Notes: generated from the sequence alone by a model not told the origin. Positions 40,299 through 50,540 are shown, numbered from the stretch's first letter. The stretch: 64,000 nt of DNA from Flavobacteriales bacterium (GCA_026996605.1 JALWLE010000060.1:62001-126000); one strand, 5' to 3'. A program made the numbers and translations.

Positions 40299-41214
40299 TA
40301 TTTAAACAATTTTTGATAAAATTAACTAATGCCGGTGTGATTACCGTTTCATTTTCTGCGCCTATAGCATCGTTGATTTCAGAATGCGAATACATATTAG
40401 CTTCAATTTCGGTTACTTCAATCCCTGCTTGTTGTAAAGCATTAATAAACTGATTGGCTCTGTTTATCCGATCAAAATTTCCTCTTTTGGCAATAAAAAA
40501 TTTCGGAAAATATGAATGATTGTTAAGTTGTCGAATAGGTGAAGCGTCAATATTTTCTTGCGGATCTGTTCCAAATGCATTGAGATACATATCATCAGGA
40601 TTATTTTGATTTTGAATGACATCGTAAACATCATACATTTTGGTATCTATACATGCAATACCCTTAATATTTTGAACGGGTACATTAGCTTGTTGTAAAA
40701 AACTTCGGTTGGTTCCGGTCAAAGCAACTAAATGTGCACCGGCACTATGACCTAATAAAATAATTTTTGTAGGGTCGCCTCCATATTGTGAAATGTTGTC
40801 ATATATCCATTTTATAGCATCTGCTATATCAGTATTATGAACAGGAAATTTTATTCTATCCGGATTGTTAATTTGATAGGGAAACGGACTGAGCCGGTAA
40901 TTAATACTTACCAAAATGTAACCGAGAGATGCAAACAGATATTTTTTGTTATCCATTTGATTGGTTTTATCTCCAAGGCACCATCCGCCTCCGTGAATCC
41001 AAATGATGACAGGTTTAGGTGAAAGCTTTTTCGTATCAAAGTAAATGTCTAAATTAAGTAAATTTTGATTGACGCCCGGTACTTGCTTATATGATATGGT
41101 TTCTTTGGTGTATGTTAAGCTACTGTTAGATGATTGACTTTTTGATGATTCTTTTTTACAAGCATCCAATACCAAGATAAGAATGAATAACCAAACTAAA
41201 TATTTCTTTTTCAT
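40291..41214 (-). CDS. Alpha/beta hydrolase lipoprotein (esterase-like)
   Basis: 307-aa exported hydrolase. The signal peptide ends in a lipobox LDAC with Cys19 as lipidation site. The oxyanion-hole motif is IWIHGGGWCLGD, and the nucleophile elbow GHSAGAH holds the catalytic serine; a late His (MYSHSEIND) probably completes the triad. This pattern fits carbohydrate- or feruloyl-esterase-like enzymes of the BD-FAE group, but the substrate is not shown. Between the glycosyltransferase (24 nt upstream) and the aminotransferase (8-nt overlap). Confidence 0.9.
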   Translation of the reverse strand: MKKKYLVWLFILILVLDACKKESSKSQSSNSSLTYTKETISYKQVPGVNQNLLNLDIYFDTKKLSPKPVIIWIHGGGWCLGDKTNQMDNKKYLFASLGYILVSINYRLSPFPYQINNPDRIKFPVHNTDIADAIKWIYDNISQYGGDPTKIILLGHSAGAHLVALTGTNRSFLQQANVPVQNIKGIACIDTKMYDVYDVIQNQNNPDDMYLNAFGTDPQENIDASPIRQLNNHSYFPKFFIAKRGNFDRINRANQFINALQQAGIEVTEIEANMYSHSEINDAIGAENETVITPALVNFIKNCLNND

Positions 41215-41238
41215 AATGAATGTTTTTATGTATGATGC

Positions 41239-42405
41239 TTATTTTCTTTTTTGGTTTAATTGTTTGCGATATTCATCTAAAATAGCTTGCCATACCAATT
41301 GTTGATCGAATCGGGATTGAATAGAAGGACGGGCATTATTTTGTAGTTTTAATAATAATTCCTTTTGTGTTAATAATTCTCTCATGGCTTCAAAGAGAGC
41401 ATGGCTATTTTTAACAGGAACTATGATACCGTTTTTTTTATTTTCGATAATTTCATTACAACCGTTGATGTCGGATACAATAGAAGCCAGTCTCATTGCA
41501 CCGGCTTGCATGACTACATTAGGCATACCTTCTCGATAACTGGGAAAAACAAATACATCGGAAAGTGCCAAGTAAGGTCGAACATCGTCAACCCATCCGG
41601 TAGTAATAATGCTAATATTGGTTTTAATTTCCTTTTTTACTTTCGGATTTAACGGGTCCAAATCGGGTTCTTCATTTCCCACCAAAAGTAATTTGATATG
41701 ATTATAATTTTTTTGTAAACGGACAAAAGCATTTATCAGTTCGTTTATTCCTTTATCGGTTACTAATCTACCAACAAAACTAAAAACAAAGTCATTATTA
41801 GAAATATTTAAATCATTTCTCAAGGTTTGTTTATGTGTTTCAGAATATAATTCGGGATTAAAATAGCTTAAATCAATACCATTGGAACTACCATTAGCCA
41901 AAACTTTTAGTTTTTCAGGGCATGTCAAATCGTTTTTTAAGATTATCTTTTTCAGTCCAAATGAATTGGGATATACACCTGTAGCTGACTTATAGGTTAG
42001 CTTTTCTACTAAATTTAAGATTTGTCTTTTTATTCCGGTTGTTTCCAATAACGGCATTCCGGCAACCGTATGCATGCGTACCGGGACACCCGCTAACTTT
42101 GCAGCCAACATACCAATAATGCCGGCTTTAGGTGTGTGTGTATGAACAATATCTGGTTGGGTCTGTTTAATGAGTTTATAAGTTTTCCAAAGAGCTTTCA
42201 AATCTGTGATTGGTGATATTTTTCTAGTTAAGGGTAGAATATTAACCTTAAGACCGGTTTCTTGTTCTATTTTTGGAATTTCTGTTCCGTCGGCACTGGC
42301 AAGAAGCATATCAAAACCATTTTGTATCATAAATTTCGGTTGTCCTTGCAGGAGCTTGTAAAGAGAAATAGGTACTGTAGTAATGCGTAATATTTTTCCA
42401 GTCAT
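41239..42405 (-). CDS. Glycosyltransferase family 4 protein
   Basis: Cytoplasmic GT-B fold sugar transferase, 388 aa, likely in surface polysaccharide or lipid glycosylation. The N-terminal acceptor domain contains HTHTPKAGIIGMLAAKLAGVPVRMHTVAG; the C-terminal nucleotide-sugar domain contains FSFVGRLVTDKGINELINAF and VFPSYREGMPNVVMQAGAM with the EGxPxxxxEA-like motif (here Gln replaces Glu near its end). First gene of a three-gene operon on the minus strand. Confidence 0.93.
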   Translation of the reverse strand: MTGKILRITTVPISLYKLLQGQPKFMIQNGFDMLLASADGTEIPKIEQETGLKVNILPLTRKISPITDLKALWKTYKLIKQTQPDIVHTHTPKAGIIGMLAAKLAGVPVRMHTVAGMPLLETTGIKRQILNLVEKLTYKSATGVYPNSFGLKKIILKNDLTCPEKLKVLANGSSNGIDLSYFNPELYSETHKQTLRNDLNISNNDFVFSFVGRLVTDKGINELINAFVRLQKNYNHIKLLLVGNEEPDLDPLNPKVKKEIKTNISIITTGWVDDVRPYLALSDVFVFPSYREGMPNVVMQAGAMRLASIVSDINGCNEIIENKKNGIIVPVKNSHALFEAMRELLTQKELLLKLQNNARPSIQSRFDQQLVWQAILDEYRKQLNQKRK

Positions 42406-42440
42406 TTGTAATTATTATAACCACACAAAGATACATAAAA

Positions 42441-42468
42441 AAACAGGTCTACATTAGCAGACCTGTTT
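42441..42468 (-). terminator. Terminator of the 838-aa adhesin gene
   Basis: 10-bp stem AAACAGGTCT/AGACCTGTTT with an 8-nt loop, followed on the minus strand by a run of Ts. It lies 22 nt after the stop codon. The next 20 nt (42419-42438) resemble one arm of the hairpin repeat at 30429-30485. Confidence 0.85.
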
Positions 42469-42489
42469 CTAGATAAATTTCAATAAAAT

Positions 42490-45006
42490 CTATTGTTTAA
42501 CAGCTTTTTTTGTAATAATATTATGATCCGGCATTTCAATTTTAAAGATAATTAAACTACCTTTTCGGGCTTTGATAGGTATTTGTATTTTATCACTATT
42601 CAGATTTGAACCGCGATAAAGTTCAACACCATACATATCATAAGCTGTAATATTAAGTATTTTTTGTTGTTCGGGACTGTAAATATTGAAAACATCATTA
42701 TTTTGTCCTAATTTAATATCGTAGTTTGTTGTAAGTTGACTTGGTTGTACATCAGGTCTTGCTGCAGAATTAAAAATATGGAAATTATCAATATAGAAAT
42801 TGTAAGCCAAATCAGCAATAGAACCATCAGATGCTACAATAGCAAATTTGGCAAAGCTATTGTAGTTACTCAAATCTATAAGAACATTGTCTCCGGTATT
42901 AGAAGGAACATTATTAGCAGTCCAAGTATATAAGACATGCCAAGTGATACCGCCGTCGGTTGAGATTTGAACATTAACTTCGTCGTCATTACCCATTTGT
43001 GATGGATAAAACCCTGAGAATTTAGTTACTGCTACATCCATACTTAGCATGTAAGAGCCTCCACCTGATAAATCAAATTCAGGACTGATAAGCCAAGAAT
43101 CTAAACTATTGGTATAAAGTCTCACTCGTGCGGCACCGGTGGTACCGTTATTGGCAAAACCATCATTGGTCCAACGTGAATTGGCAGGGTAGAAACCGGT
43201 CATACTACCTTTTCCTTCCATCCAACATTCATCTAAGAAGTTAGTGAACTCTTGTAAGTAGTCCGGAACAATTGGAACACAAGTAGGAATGAAATTATTA
43301 CCCGATACGGTTACACCTGAAGTGCCGACACCACAGTCGGAAGTAATACGCCATTGATATTCAGTATCAGCAGTTAAGCCGGTTACTGTGTATGAGGTGG
43401 CTCCTGCTGCTGTGGTAAAGTTATTCCAAGTTGTAGAGTTAACAGGCTTCCATTCAACCAGATATGATGCAATTCCGGATGAGTTATCTACCCATGATAG
43501 AATGGTAGATGTTGTTCCGGTGATAGTCGTGTTTAGATCAGATGCGCCCGGACATCCGGTACCGGTTATAACAAAATCATCAACGTAAAAATTATAACCA
43601 TTTTGAGCCGTATCACCTGCATTTGCAAAAAAAGCAAATCTTACGTCTGAATTACCAACATAATTTGCTAAATCAAAAGCATAATAATTACCGACATTTG
43701 AAGGGTTGTTGTTGGGTGTCCAATTAACTATATTACTCCAAGTATTTCCTCCGTCAATAGAAACCAATAAGGCAATCGAATCATCTATTCCCATTGTAAC
43801 GCCTCCTGTATTGCTAAAACCGGTGATTCCGACTTTGAAAGATAATTCATAGTTACCATTACTTAAATCAAAAGACGGACTGATTAGCCATTCGGAAGTA
43901 TGTTGTGCGGTGCCGTAAATATAAACACGTGCTGCACCTGTTGTACCTTGGTTAAGGAAACCGTCATATGTCCAACGGTTATTGGTCATAGTTAGATTAC
44001 CGGGGAAACCTTTGGCTTCACGCCAGCATTGTGGTAAATAGTTAACAAAATCTTGTGTATAATCCGGAATAATACCAACACAAGGATCACCATTGGTATT
44101 AGTTGTTGTAAAAGTAAAAGGACCTGCCCAAGTGCTTGATACCCCGGTACTGCAATTTGCACGGATATACCAGTCATAGGTGGTTCCTGCTGTTAATCCG
44201 GTTAAAGTATAAGGATTGTTGGCAGTATTAATAGTAGCACCTTGTCCTTGTGTGAAACCTGTAAGACCGTATTCTATACTCCACAATGGTTCATTGCCAC
44301 CGGCTGCCCAAATAAGATCAACGGAAGTATCCGTAATATTGAAACTTGTTCCCTGTGTAGGAGGATTACAGTTTGCTGTACTTGCAGGAACGAAAGTGCC
44401 TATACCAATAATATTTTCATATATCTCACCATTTTGAATGGCGCCGTTTCCGTTAAGTGCATTATTATTAAAACTCCAATTAGTTTCATCAAAAACGGCA
44501 TCAGGTCCTGTTTGATTAAGACGTTTGGAAAAACCGTCTTTATATTCCCATACTCTACCGGTACCATCTTGTCCATCTACCCCATAAATATCAACAATAT
44601 TTCCTGTTGCTGTCTCAATAATTCTAACTCTGTCATCGCCATTAATACTCAAAATATTTGAATTTCCGGTATCAATACTTTGAGAAGTTGTTACGGACGG
44701 AAAGTTTAAGGCAAAAGCACTTTGTCCGTTAATTATACCATCTTTATACACATATGCAAAACTATTTGTTACTGTACCTAGAGGATTTAGAGGATAAGGA
44801 GTTCCCCAAGTTGTGCTATTGTTAGCTTGCTTTTGTAGTGAATAATTTGAAAAATCAACAGTGCCATCAGCATAAATTTCAAGCACTTTTGGTACCCCAC
44901 CTGTTTCATCACCATCGGCAATCATGGTAATAATCGGTGTTCCTTGTCCATAGATTGACAAGCTTAATAAGAACGTCATAATGACATACATGCTTTTTTT
45001 AATCAT
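42490..45006 (-). CDS. Secreted modular adhesin with T9SS-type C-terminus (838 aa)
   Basis: Signal peptide 1-20 (ending SIYG). In order: lamin-tail-like domain (about 22-200: GGVPKVLEIYADGTVDFSNYSL), fibronectin III (about 213-300), a MAM/choice-of-anchor J domain (about 308-485), a second fibronectin III (about 487-575), a second choice-of-anchor J domain (about 575-753), and a 75-aa C-terminal domain (NITAYDMYGVELYRG, KGSLIIFKIEMPD) resembling T9SS sorting domains. The second half is a close relative of the C-terminal part of the next gene upstream on the same strand. Likely surface attached; ligand unknown. A -7-like TACTTTTG is at 45035-45042. Confidence 0.9.
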   Translation of the reverse strand: MIKKSMYVIMTFLLSLSIYGQGTPIITMIADGDETGGVPKVLEIYADGTVDFSNYSLQKQANNSTTWGTPYPLNPLGTVTNSFAYVYKDGIINGQSAFALNFPSVTTSQSIDTGNSNILSINGDDRVRIIETATGNIVDIYGVDGQDGTGRVWEYKDGFSKRLNQTGPDAVFDETNWSFNNNALNGNGAIQNGEIYENIIGIGTFVPASTANCNPPTQGTSFNITDTSVDLIWAAGGNEPLWSIEYGLTGFTQGQGATINTANNPYTLTGLTAGTTYDWYIRANCSTGVSSTWAGPFTFTTTNTNGDPCVGIIPDYTQDFVNYLPQCWREAKGFPGNLTMTNNRWTYDGFLNQGTTGAARVYIYGTAQHTSEWLISPSFDLSNGNYELSFKVGITGFSNTGGVTMGIDDSIALLVSIDGGNTWSNIVNWTPNNNPSNVGNYYAFDLANYVGNSDVRFAFFANAGDTAQNGYNFYVDDFVITGTGCPGASDLNTTITGTTSTILSWVDNSSGIASYLVEWKPVNSTTWNNFTTAAGATSYTVTGLTADTEYQWRITSDCGVGTSGVTVSGNNFIPTCVPIVPDYLQEFTNFLDECWMEGKGSMTGFYPANSRWTNDGFANNGTTGAARVRLYTNSLDSWLISPEFDLSGGGSYMLSMDVAVTKFSGFYPSQMGNDDEVNVQISTDGGITWHVLYTWTANNVPSNTGDNVLIDLSNYNSFAKFAIVASDGSIADLAYNFYIDNFHIFNSAARPDVQPSQLTTNYDIKLGQNNDVFNIYSPEQQKILNITAYDMYGVELYRGSNLNSDKIQIPIKARKGSLIIFKIEMPDHNIITKKAVKQ

Positions 45007-45077
45007 AATGTTTAAATTTTAGGTTATTAGGTTACAAAAGTAACATAAAAATTTGATAATCCTAATTTTTATAATAA

Positions 45078-45105
45078 AAAAGGTGTCGAAAAATCGACAC
45101 CTTTT
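45078..45105 (-). terminator. Terminator of the 1406-aa adhesin gene
   Basis: 12-bp stem AAAAGGTGTCGA/TCGACACCTTTT with a 4-nt A loop; A/T runs flank it on both sides. It lies 27 nt downstream of the stop codon at 45132. Confidence 0.9.
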
Positions 45106-45131
45106 ACAAAGTTTACCAAAACAGCGTGTTG

Positions 45132-48100
45132 TTAACGCTTGATACTTTTCTTAATTACAACCGAATGATCCGGCATTTCTATTCTGAAAATAATCAAACT
45201 TCCAGCTTTAACATTAATTTGAGTTTCAACTTCTTCGGAATTAATATTCATGGCTCTGTAAATTTCTCTACCGGATACGTCATAAGCTGTTACATTTAAC
45301 ATTTTTTGTTTATCGGTAGTGAATATACGATATACTTTATCATTTTGCCCGATGTTGACATCATATGTGTTTTCAATAACTGTGGGTCTAATGACAGTAT
45401 TAGAAACGGCAAAGTTGTCAACGTAGAAGTTATATGCTGAATCTGCAGTTGAGCCATCTGAAGCGACTATAGCAAATTTAGCAAATCCATTATAGTTACT
45501 TAAGTCAATAGCTACATGATCGCCGGAATTAGATGGAACATTATTAGCTGTCCAAGTATAGATAACGCTCCAAGTGATACCACCGTCCGTTGAGATTTGT
45601 ACATTGACTTCATCATCTGCACCCATAGGCGCTTGCCCGATATTTGAGAATCCTGTTACAGCAACATCCATTTCAAGTGTATAAGAACCTCCTGATAAAT
45701 TAAATTCGGGACTTATAAGCCAGCTGTCATTAGGATTAGCATATAGTACTATACGTGCGGCTCCTGTTGTACCATTATTGGCAAAACCATCATTTGTCCA
45801 ACGAGAATTGGCAGGATAGAAACTGGTCATATTCCCTTTTCCTTCCATCCAGCATTCATCAAGGTAAGTTGTAAATTCTTGCAGATAATTAGGTACAATA
45901 GGTACACAGGTCGGGATAAAGTTATTACCTGATACAATTGGTCCGTTTAATCCAGCCCCGCAATCTGATGTTACGCGCCATTGATATTCGGTATCAGCTG
46001 TTAAGCCGGTCACTGTGTATGAGGTGGCTCCTGCTGCCGTGGTATAGTTATCCCAAGTTGTAGAGTTAACAGGTTTCCATTCTACTAAATATGATGCAGA
46101 ACCTGCATTGGTATCCGTCCAGGACAAGATAGCTGAAGTAGTTCCGGTTATGGTCGTAGTTAAATTACTGGGGGCAGCACATTCTGAAGCGCTGATGACA
46201 AAGTCATCTACATAGAAATTATAGCCTCCTTGCGCACTTGTTCCCGTATTGGCATAATATGCAAATTTGACATCAGAATTACCAGCATAGTTTGATAAGT
46301 CAAAAGCAAAGTAGTCACCTATATTTGAAGGATTATTAAGGCTATTCCACTGTGTCATTTCAGTCCAGCTGTTACCACCATCGGTAGAAACCATGAGTTT
46401 TACAAAATCATCGGGTCCCATAGTTACGCCTCCGGAATTACTGAAACCGGTTATTCCTACTTTAAAGCTTAATTCGTAACCTCCGGTACTTAAGTCAAAT
46501 GATGGGCTAATAAACCAATCATTAACCTGAGTTTGTGTCCCATACATATAAATACGTGCGGAACCACTAATGTCACTGTTAAGGAATCCGTCATAAGTCC
46601 AACGGCTATCAACAATATTTAAATTTGAAGGATTTCCTTTGCCTTCTTTCCAGCAAGAGGGTAAGTAATAGGTAAAATCTTCTGTATAATCAGGAATAAT
46701 ACCGTCACATGAAGGTTGTGGATTACAGGTAACATCAGCATCCCAGCCGGCATATTCTACACTGAAATCAGATTTAAAGATAAATGTTAAAGCGCCGGAT
46801 GGGTCGGTAGATGTAAAACTCATACCATCAGCAGAGTAGTTTCCGCCGGCACTGCCTGTCCATGCACCATTAGGACAATTTGTTCGATTATAAGTAGAAC
46901 CTGAACTAATAATAGGTGATGAAGTTGAAGGACCGTTTTTAATAATCATTCCATCCCATCCTTGTTCTACTTCGAAACTATTGAAAGTAACTGTTACAGC
47001 ATCTCCGGGATTATCAGGGTATATTGTAACGACTTGATTTGAATAGGCTGAATAATCATTGTTTGGTCCACCTTCATCATAGAATTTTCCACCACAACCC
47101 GGCAAAGTTGTAAATACATAAGGTCCATCCCATGTACTGGTATCTCCACCGCCACAATCAGCTTGAACATACCAATCATACATTATTCCGGGTGTTAAAC
47201 CGGTTAAAGTATAAGGGTTTGAAGAAGTGCTTATAATGGTACCATTGCCTTGAGTAAATCCGGCGGGTCCATATTCAATATTCCATGTAGTTTCGTTACC
47301 ACCTAATGTCCAGCTTAATTGTGCTGAATTATTGGTAATATTATTTGCTATACCTTGAGTCGGATTAGGACAGGTTGGAGGAACTCTTACAATAAAATTA
47401 TCAACATAAAAGTTGTAATCTTCTGCATCATTCACACTGCCGTCACTTGCCCAAAAAGCAAATTGAACATCTGTTTGATTATATGCACTCAAGTCAATAG
47501 TTAAATTATCTCCTGTATTTGAGGGTGTATTATTCACATCCCATGTCATTAGATTTGACCAGTTATTTCCACCATCTGTTGATATTAATAATTGAACTTG
47601 ATCATCAGATCCCATGGCTGATGCGGATGTTCCTGAATAGGCAGTAACAGCTACATCAAAATTTAGTTCGTAACTATCACCACTTAGATCAAAGTGCGGG
47701 CTTAACAACCACTCATTATGAGTGTTAGTATATAAATTTACACGAGCACTTCCTGATGAACCGTTATTTGCAAAACCGTCACTGGTCCATAAACTTGATC
47801 CGGAAGTTCCTGTAGGTCCTGAAACCGGTCCTGTATTTTCATCCCAGCAATTGGGAAGGAAACTTGTAAAATCTTGTGAATAATCAGGAGTGATAATACC
47901 ACATGCTGTTGAAAAAGTTCCGGGACCACTCCAAACACTGGTGTCTCCACCACCACAATCAGCTTGTACATAAAAGTCATAATCGGTTCCTTGAGATAAT
48001 CCGGATAAAGTATAAGGGTTTGTCGTAACCCCGCTTATAACAGTTCCTGATCCTTGAGCAAAACCGGCAGGACCATATTCAATATTCCAAGTTGAAGCAG

Positions 48101-49352
48101 AACCGTTTTCTGTCCAAGATAAATCTGCTGATGTTTCTGTGATATTATTTGTACTTAAACTTGTAGGGAATGGACATGTATTTTCCTGTAAACAAATATC
48201 TGCTGTACCGTCAGCAGAATCTTTCCAGAAATACATCCAAATATCCGCTCCACTTAAACTAGTAGATTGTAAAGCTAAACTGGTCCCTAGACTATTGTTA
48301 TTACAATATAATTCATTTCCTCCACAAGCATCTAAAAGTACTACACCGACATCACTACCGGTATTGTGAATAGTTAATGAGCCTGAGGCAGGCCAAGTTA
48401 TTTTAACCCAGTAACCATAATTTCCATATCCATCACAACCTGATAAATATTCACTAATAGCATTAGAGAAATCTAATGTTAATGGTGTAGATTGTGTACA
48501 ATCTTGTACTACTGTACCCATAATTGGCAGACCACAATCATCTCCGTTATCAGGTTGCGTCCACGAATAAGGACCTATCCAGTCACTGGTTCCTGTACCC
48601 CCACTGGCACCACAATCTGCTTGAACATAGTAGTCGTAAGCAGTTCTTGGTGTTAAACCGGAGAGTGTGTATGGATTAGATGTTACGCCGTTTATCATTG
48701 TTCCTTGTCCCTGAGGAAAACCTGTTGGACCGTACTCAATATTCCAAGTAGTGGCAGAACCGTTTTCTGTCCAAGTTAAGTTAGCTTCAGTAGTAGAAGG
48801 AAAACTAGCACTAAGTGAACTTGGAGCAAGACAAGATGGCATGGCATCATTAACTACATCATCAATGTATAATGTCCATTCATCTGTAGAAATTGCTTGA
48901 ATAGCAACATAAACCGTTTGTCCGGCATAAGCCGAAAGGTCATATTGATATTGAGTATAATCAGTAGGTGGCTCAACATTAGAATCTAAAGTAACTGTAA
49001 AATCAGCTTTGGCTGTTCCGGTTGTTGATAGCATTACATTAAATTGTTCTAACCAAGAACTACTTCGGTTTTTAGCCCAAAAACTGATTCTGTCAGTTGA
49101 TCCTGATACAACTGAAATAGCAGGAGTAATCAACCAATCGTCGTGAGCATTTGATGAGTAATTAATTTCAGCAGCTCCGGTACCTGTATGAGCAGTTGAA
49201 CTTGCTTGCCAACCATTGGCATCACCATCATTTATAATTGTCCAGTTTGCAGGCGGAAAGGTAGCGCCTTCAAAGCCTTCATTAAATTGCGCTTTTGACT
49301 GCCAACTGACAGCAAATAGCACAAAAAGTAAATAGATAATTTGCTTTTTCAT
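45132..49352 (-). CDS. Secreted modular adhesin with CUB domain and T9SS-type C-terminus (1406 aa)
   Basis: Signal peptide 1-21 (ending SKA). The modules are: MAM-like beta-sandwich (about 22-170), fibronectin III (173-265), a jelly-roll-like unit with six Cys (270-395), fibronectin III (395-482), choice-of-anchor J (485-660), fibronectin III (660-750), a CUB-type domain (752-880: CGGKFYDEGGPNNDYSAY, GWDGMIIKNG), choice-of-anchor J (884-1060), fibronectin III, choice-of-anchor J (1145-1330), and the C-terminal sorting-like domain. Several GPAGFTQGNGT-type fibronectin units are near repeats of one another. Likely a long surface adhesin. A perfect promoter lies upstream. Confidence 0.9.
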   Translation of the reverse strand: MKKQIIYLLFVLFAVSWQSKAQFNEGFEGATFPPANWTIINDGDANGWQASSTAHTGTGAAEINYSSNAHDDWLITPAISVVSGSTDRISFWAKNRSSSWLEQFNVMLSTTGTAKADFTVTLDSNVEPPTDYTQYQYDLSAYAGQTVYVAIQAISTDEWTLYIDDVVNDAMPSCLAPSSLSASFPSTTEANLTWTENGSATTWNIEYGPTGFPQGQGTMINGVTSNPYTLSGLTPRTAYDYYVQADCGASGGTGTSDWIGPYSWTQPDNGDDCGLPIMGTVVQDCTQSTPLTLDFSNAISEYLSGCDGYGNYGYWVKITWPASGSLTIHNTGSDVGVVLLDACGGNELYCNNNSLGTSLALQSTSLSGADIWMYFWKDSADGTADICLQENTCPFPTSLSTNNITETSADLSWTENGSASTWNIEYGPAGFAQGSGTVISGVTTNPYTLSGLSQGTDYDFYVQADCGGGDTSVWSGPGTFSTACGIITPDYSQDFTSFLPNCWDENTGPVSGPTGTSGSSLWTSDGFANNGSSGSARVNLYTNTHNEWLLSPHFDLSGDSYELNFDVAVTAYSGTSASAMGSDDQVQLLISTDGGNNWSNLMTWDVNNTPSNTGDNLTIDLSAYNQTDVQFAFWASDGSVNDAEDYNFYVDNFIVRVPPTCPNPTQGIANNITNNSAQLSWTLGGNETTWNIEYGPAGFTQGNGTIISTSSNPYTLTGLTPGIMYDWYVQADCGGGDTSTWDGPYVFTTLPGCGGKFYDEGGPNNDYSAYSNQVVTIYPDNPGDAVTVTFNSFEVEQGWDGMIIKNGPSTSSPIISSGSTYNRTNCPNGAWTGSAGGNYSADGMSFTSTDPSGALTFIFKSDFSVEYAGWDADVTCNPQPSCDGIIPDYTEDFTYYLPSCWKEGKGNPSNLNIVDSRWTYDGFLNSDISGSARIYMYGTQTQVNDWFISPSFDLSTGGYELSFKVGITGFSNSGGVTMGPDDFVKLMVSTDGGNSWTEMTQWNSLNNPSNIGDYFAFDLSNYAGNSDVKFAYYANTGTSAQGGYNFYVDDFVISASECAAPSNLTTTITGTTSAILSWTDTNAGSASYLVEWKPVNSTTWDNYTTAAGATSYTVTGLTADTEYQWRVTSDCGAGLNGPIVSGNNFIPTCVPIVPNYLQEFTTYLDECWMEGKGNMTSFYPANSRWTNDGFANNGTTGAARIVLYANPNDSWLISPEFNLSGGSYTLEMDVAVTGFSNIGQAPMGADDEVNVQISTDGGITWSVIYTWTANNVPSNSGDHVAIDLSNYNGFAKFAIVASDGSTADSAYNFYVDNFAVSNTVIRPTVIENTYDVNIGQNDKVYRIFTTDKQKMLNVTAYDVSGREIYRAMNINSEEVETQINVKAGSLIIFRIEMPDHSVVIKKSIKR

Positions 49353-49377
49353 AGTGTTTTTTTTATAGATTAATTAT

Positions 49378-49408
49378 CAAAGTTATAAAATAAAAACCTA
49401 AAAGCAAA
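49378..49408 (-). promoter_or_regulatory. Promoter of the 1406-aa adhesin gene
   Basis: On the minus strand TTTG (49408-49405), a 19-nt spacer and TAACTTTG (49385-49378) match the Bacteroidota consensus exactly. The ATG is 25 nt downstream. Confidence 0.85.
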
Positions 49409-49586
49409 TAAATAGCTATCTATTCTTTAAATAATTAAAAGATAATCATTAATTTAACAATTTTAATAAAAAAGTTATGTCAATACCTAAAAATACTGTT
49501 TATTTTTTAACAGTAAATTTTTGTTAGCAATTTGTCAATGAAAGATTCATTTATGTAATTATAAATCAGAAAGTTTTCTGTTAATG

Positions 49587-50540
49587 CTATTTATTAAAAA
49601 TACTTGACATACTATGGCTTTTAAATTTATATTTATGTCGTAGATATTGAAAGTGCTGTAGTAGTTCGGTTAATTCTCTTAACGCTTCTTCCGGATTTGA
49701 TCCGAAGTTATGCGGATGCCACCATAAATGATAAATTTTTTTTTGCATCGCAGCACGGGTCATTTCTTTTTTAATACGATTTAATCGGAGTTTATTCAAT
49801 ATCTTATAAGGACTTAAAGGTCTAAAAAAACGGCTGGCAGGAATTTTAATAATTTTATTTTTTTTGATGTCGTTAAAATCCAAGAGAGTATTATGAAGCG
49901 GTAAGTAAGCATCTGCTGTTCTAAAAATTTTTGTCAATAAGTTCTCTTTTTTAGTTGTATCCCAATACCAAACATCCGGATTGGTTCTTATGTATTGTAT
50001 GCCGTATTTTGATAAAACATCTTCATATGCTTGATTATATTGATTCCGGGGAAATACCAAGCTTTTTAAGGTAATCCCAAATCTTTTGGCTACAGCGATA
50101 TGTTGTTTGAGGTCGGCTTCAAAGTCATCTATATTTTGTCCTTCAGCCAAACAATAATAATGTGACAAAGTATGTGAACCGATTTCTTGTCCTTTAGTTT
50201 GAATAATTTTTTTTATTAAATACGGTGCAAAGTGGTATTTTTTATATTTTTCGTCATATCTGGTTTCAATATAATGATATGCAGAAAGCCTTTTGTTTTT
50301 ATAATTAGGTATTCTATCCGGCAAATGCTTTTTTAAATCTGTTATATTATTATAGAACAAGAAACCGACGCTTGCCCAAGTTGCTTGAATATCGTATGTG
50401 TCAAATAGTTTTAAAATATCCGGAATAGCAGCAAGAGTGTTATCAAAATAATTGCTTTTTTTTGAAACATCCGCTTTATCAAAGATACCCCAAAAGAGTT
50501 CAAAATCTAATGATATGATAAAAGTGCCATGTTGGATCAT
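49587..50540 (-). CDS. Polysaccharide deacetylase family protein
   Basis: NodB-homology (carbohydrate esterase 4) protein; family members remove N- or O-acetyl groups from polysaccharides. Motif 1 is FIISLDFELFWG with the catalytic/metal Asp; motif 2 is EIGSHTLSHYY with the zinc-binding histidines. There is no signal peptide, so it may act on intracellular glycan precursors. The longest frame begins at a TTG (50561) that overlaps a TAAATTTG -7 element, so the ATG at 50540 is chosen (317 aa). Next to glycan and adhesin genes, but alone on its transcript. Confidence 0.88.
   Translation of the reverse strand: MIQHGTFIISLDFELFWGIFDKADVSKKSNYFDNTLAAIPDILKLFDTYDIQATWASVGFLFYNNITDLKKHLPDRIPNYKNKRLSAYHYIETRYDEKYKKYHFAPYLIKKIIQTKGQEIGSHTLSHYYCLAEGQNIDDFEADLKQHIAVAKRFGITLKSLVFPRNQYNQAYEDVLSKYGIQYIRTNPDVWYWDTTKKENLLTKIFRTADAYLPLHNTLLDFNDIKKNKIIKIPASRFFRPLSPYKILNKLRLNRIKKEMTRAAMQKKIYHLWWHPHNFGSNPEEALRELTELLQHFQYLRHKYKFKSHSMSSIFNK

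Noticed and set aside
44242-44661. 139-codon plus-strand frame
   Set aside because: Antisense to the 838-aa adhesin; Cys- and Ile-rich translation with no family features.
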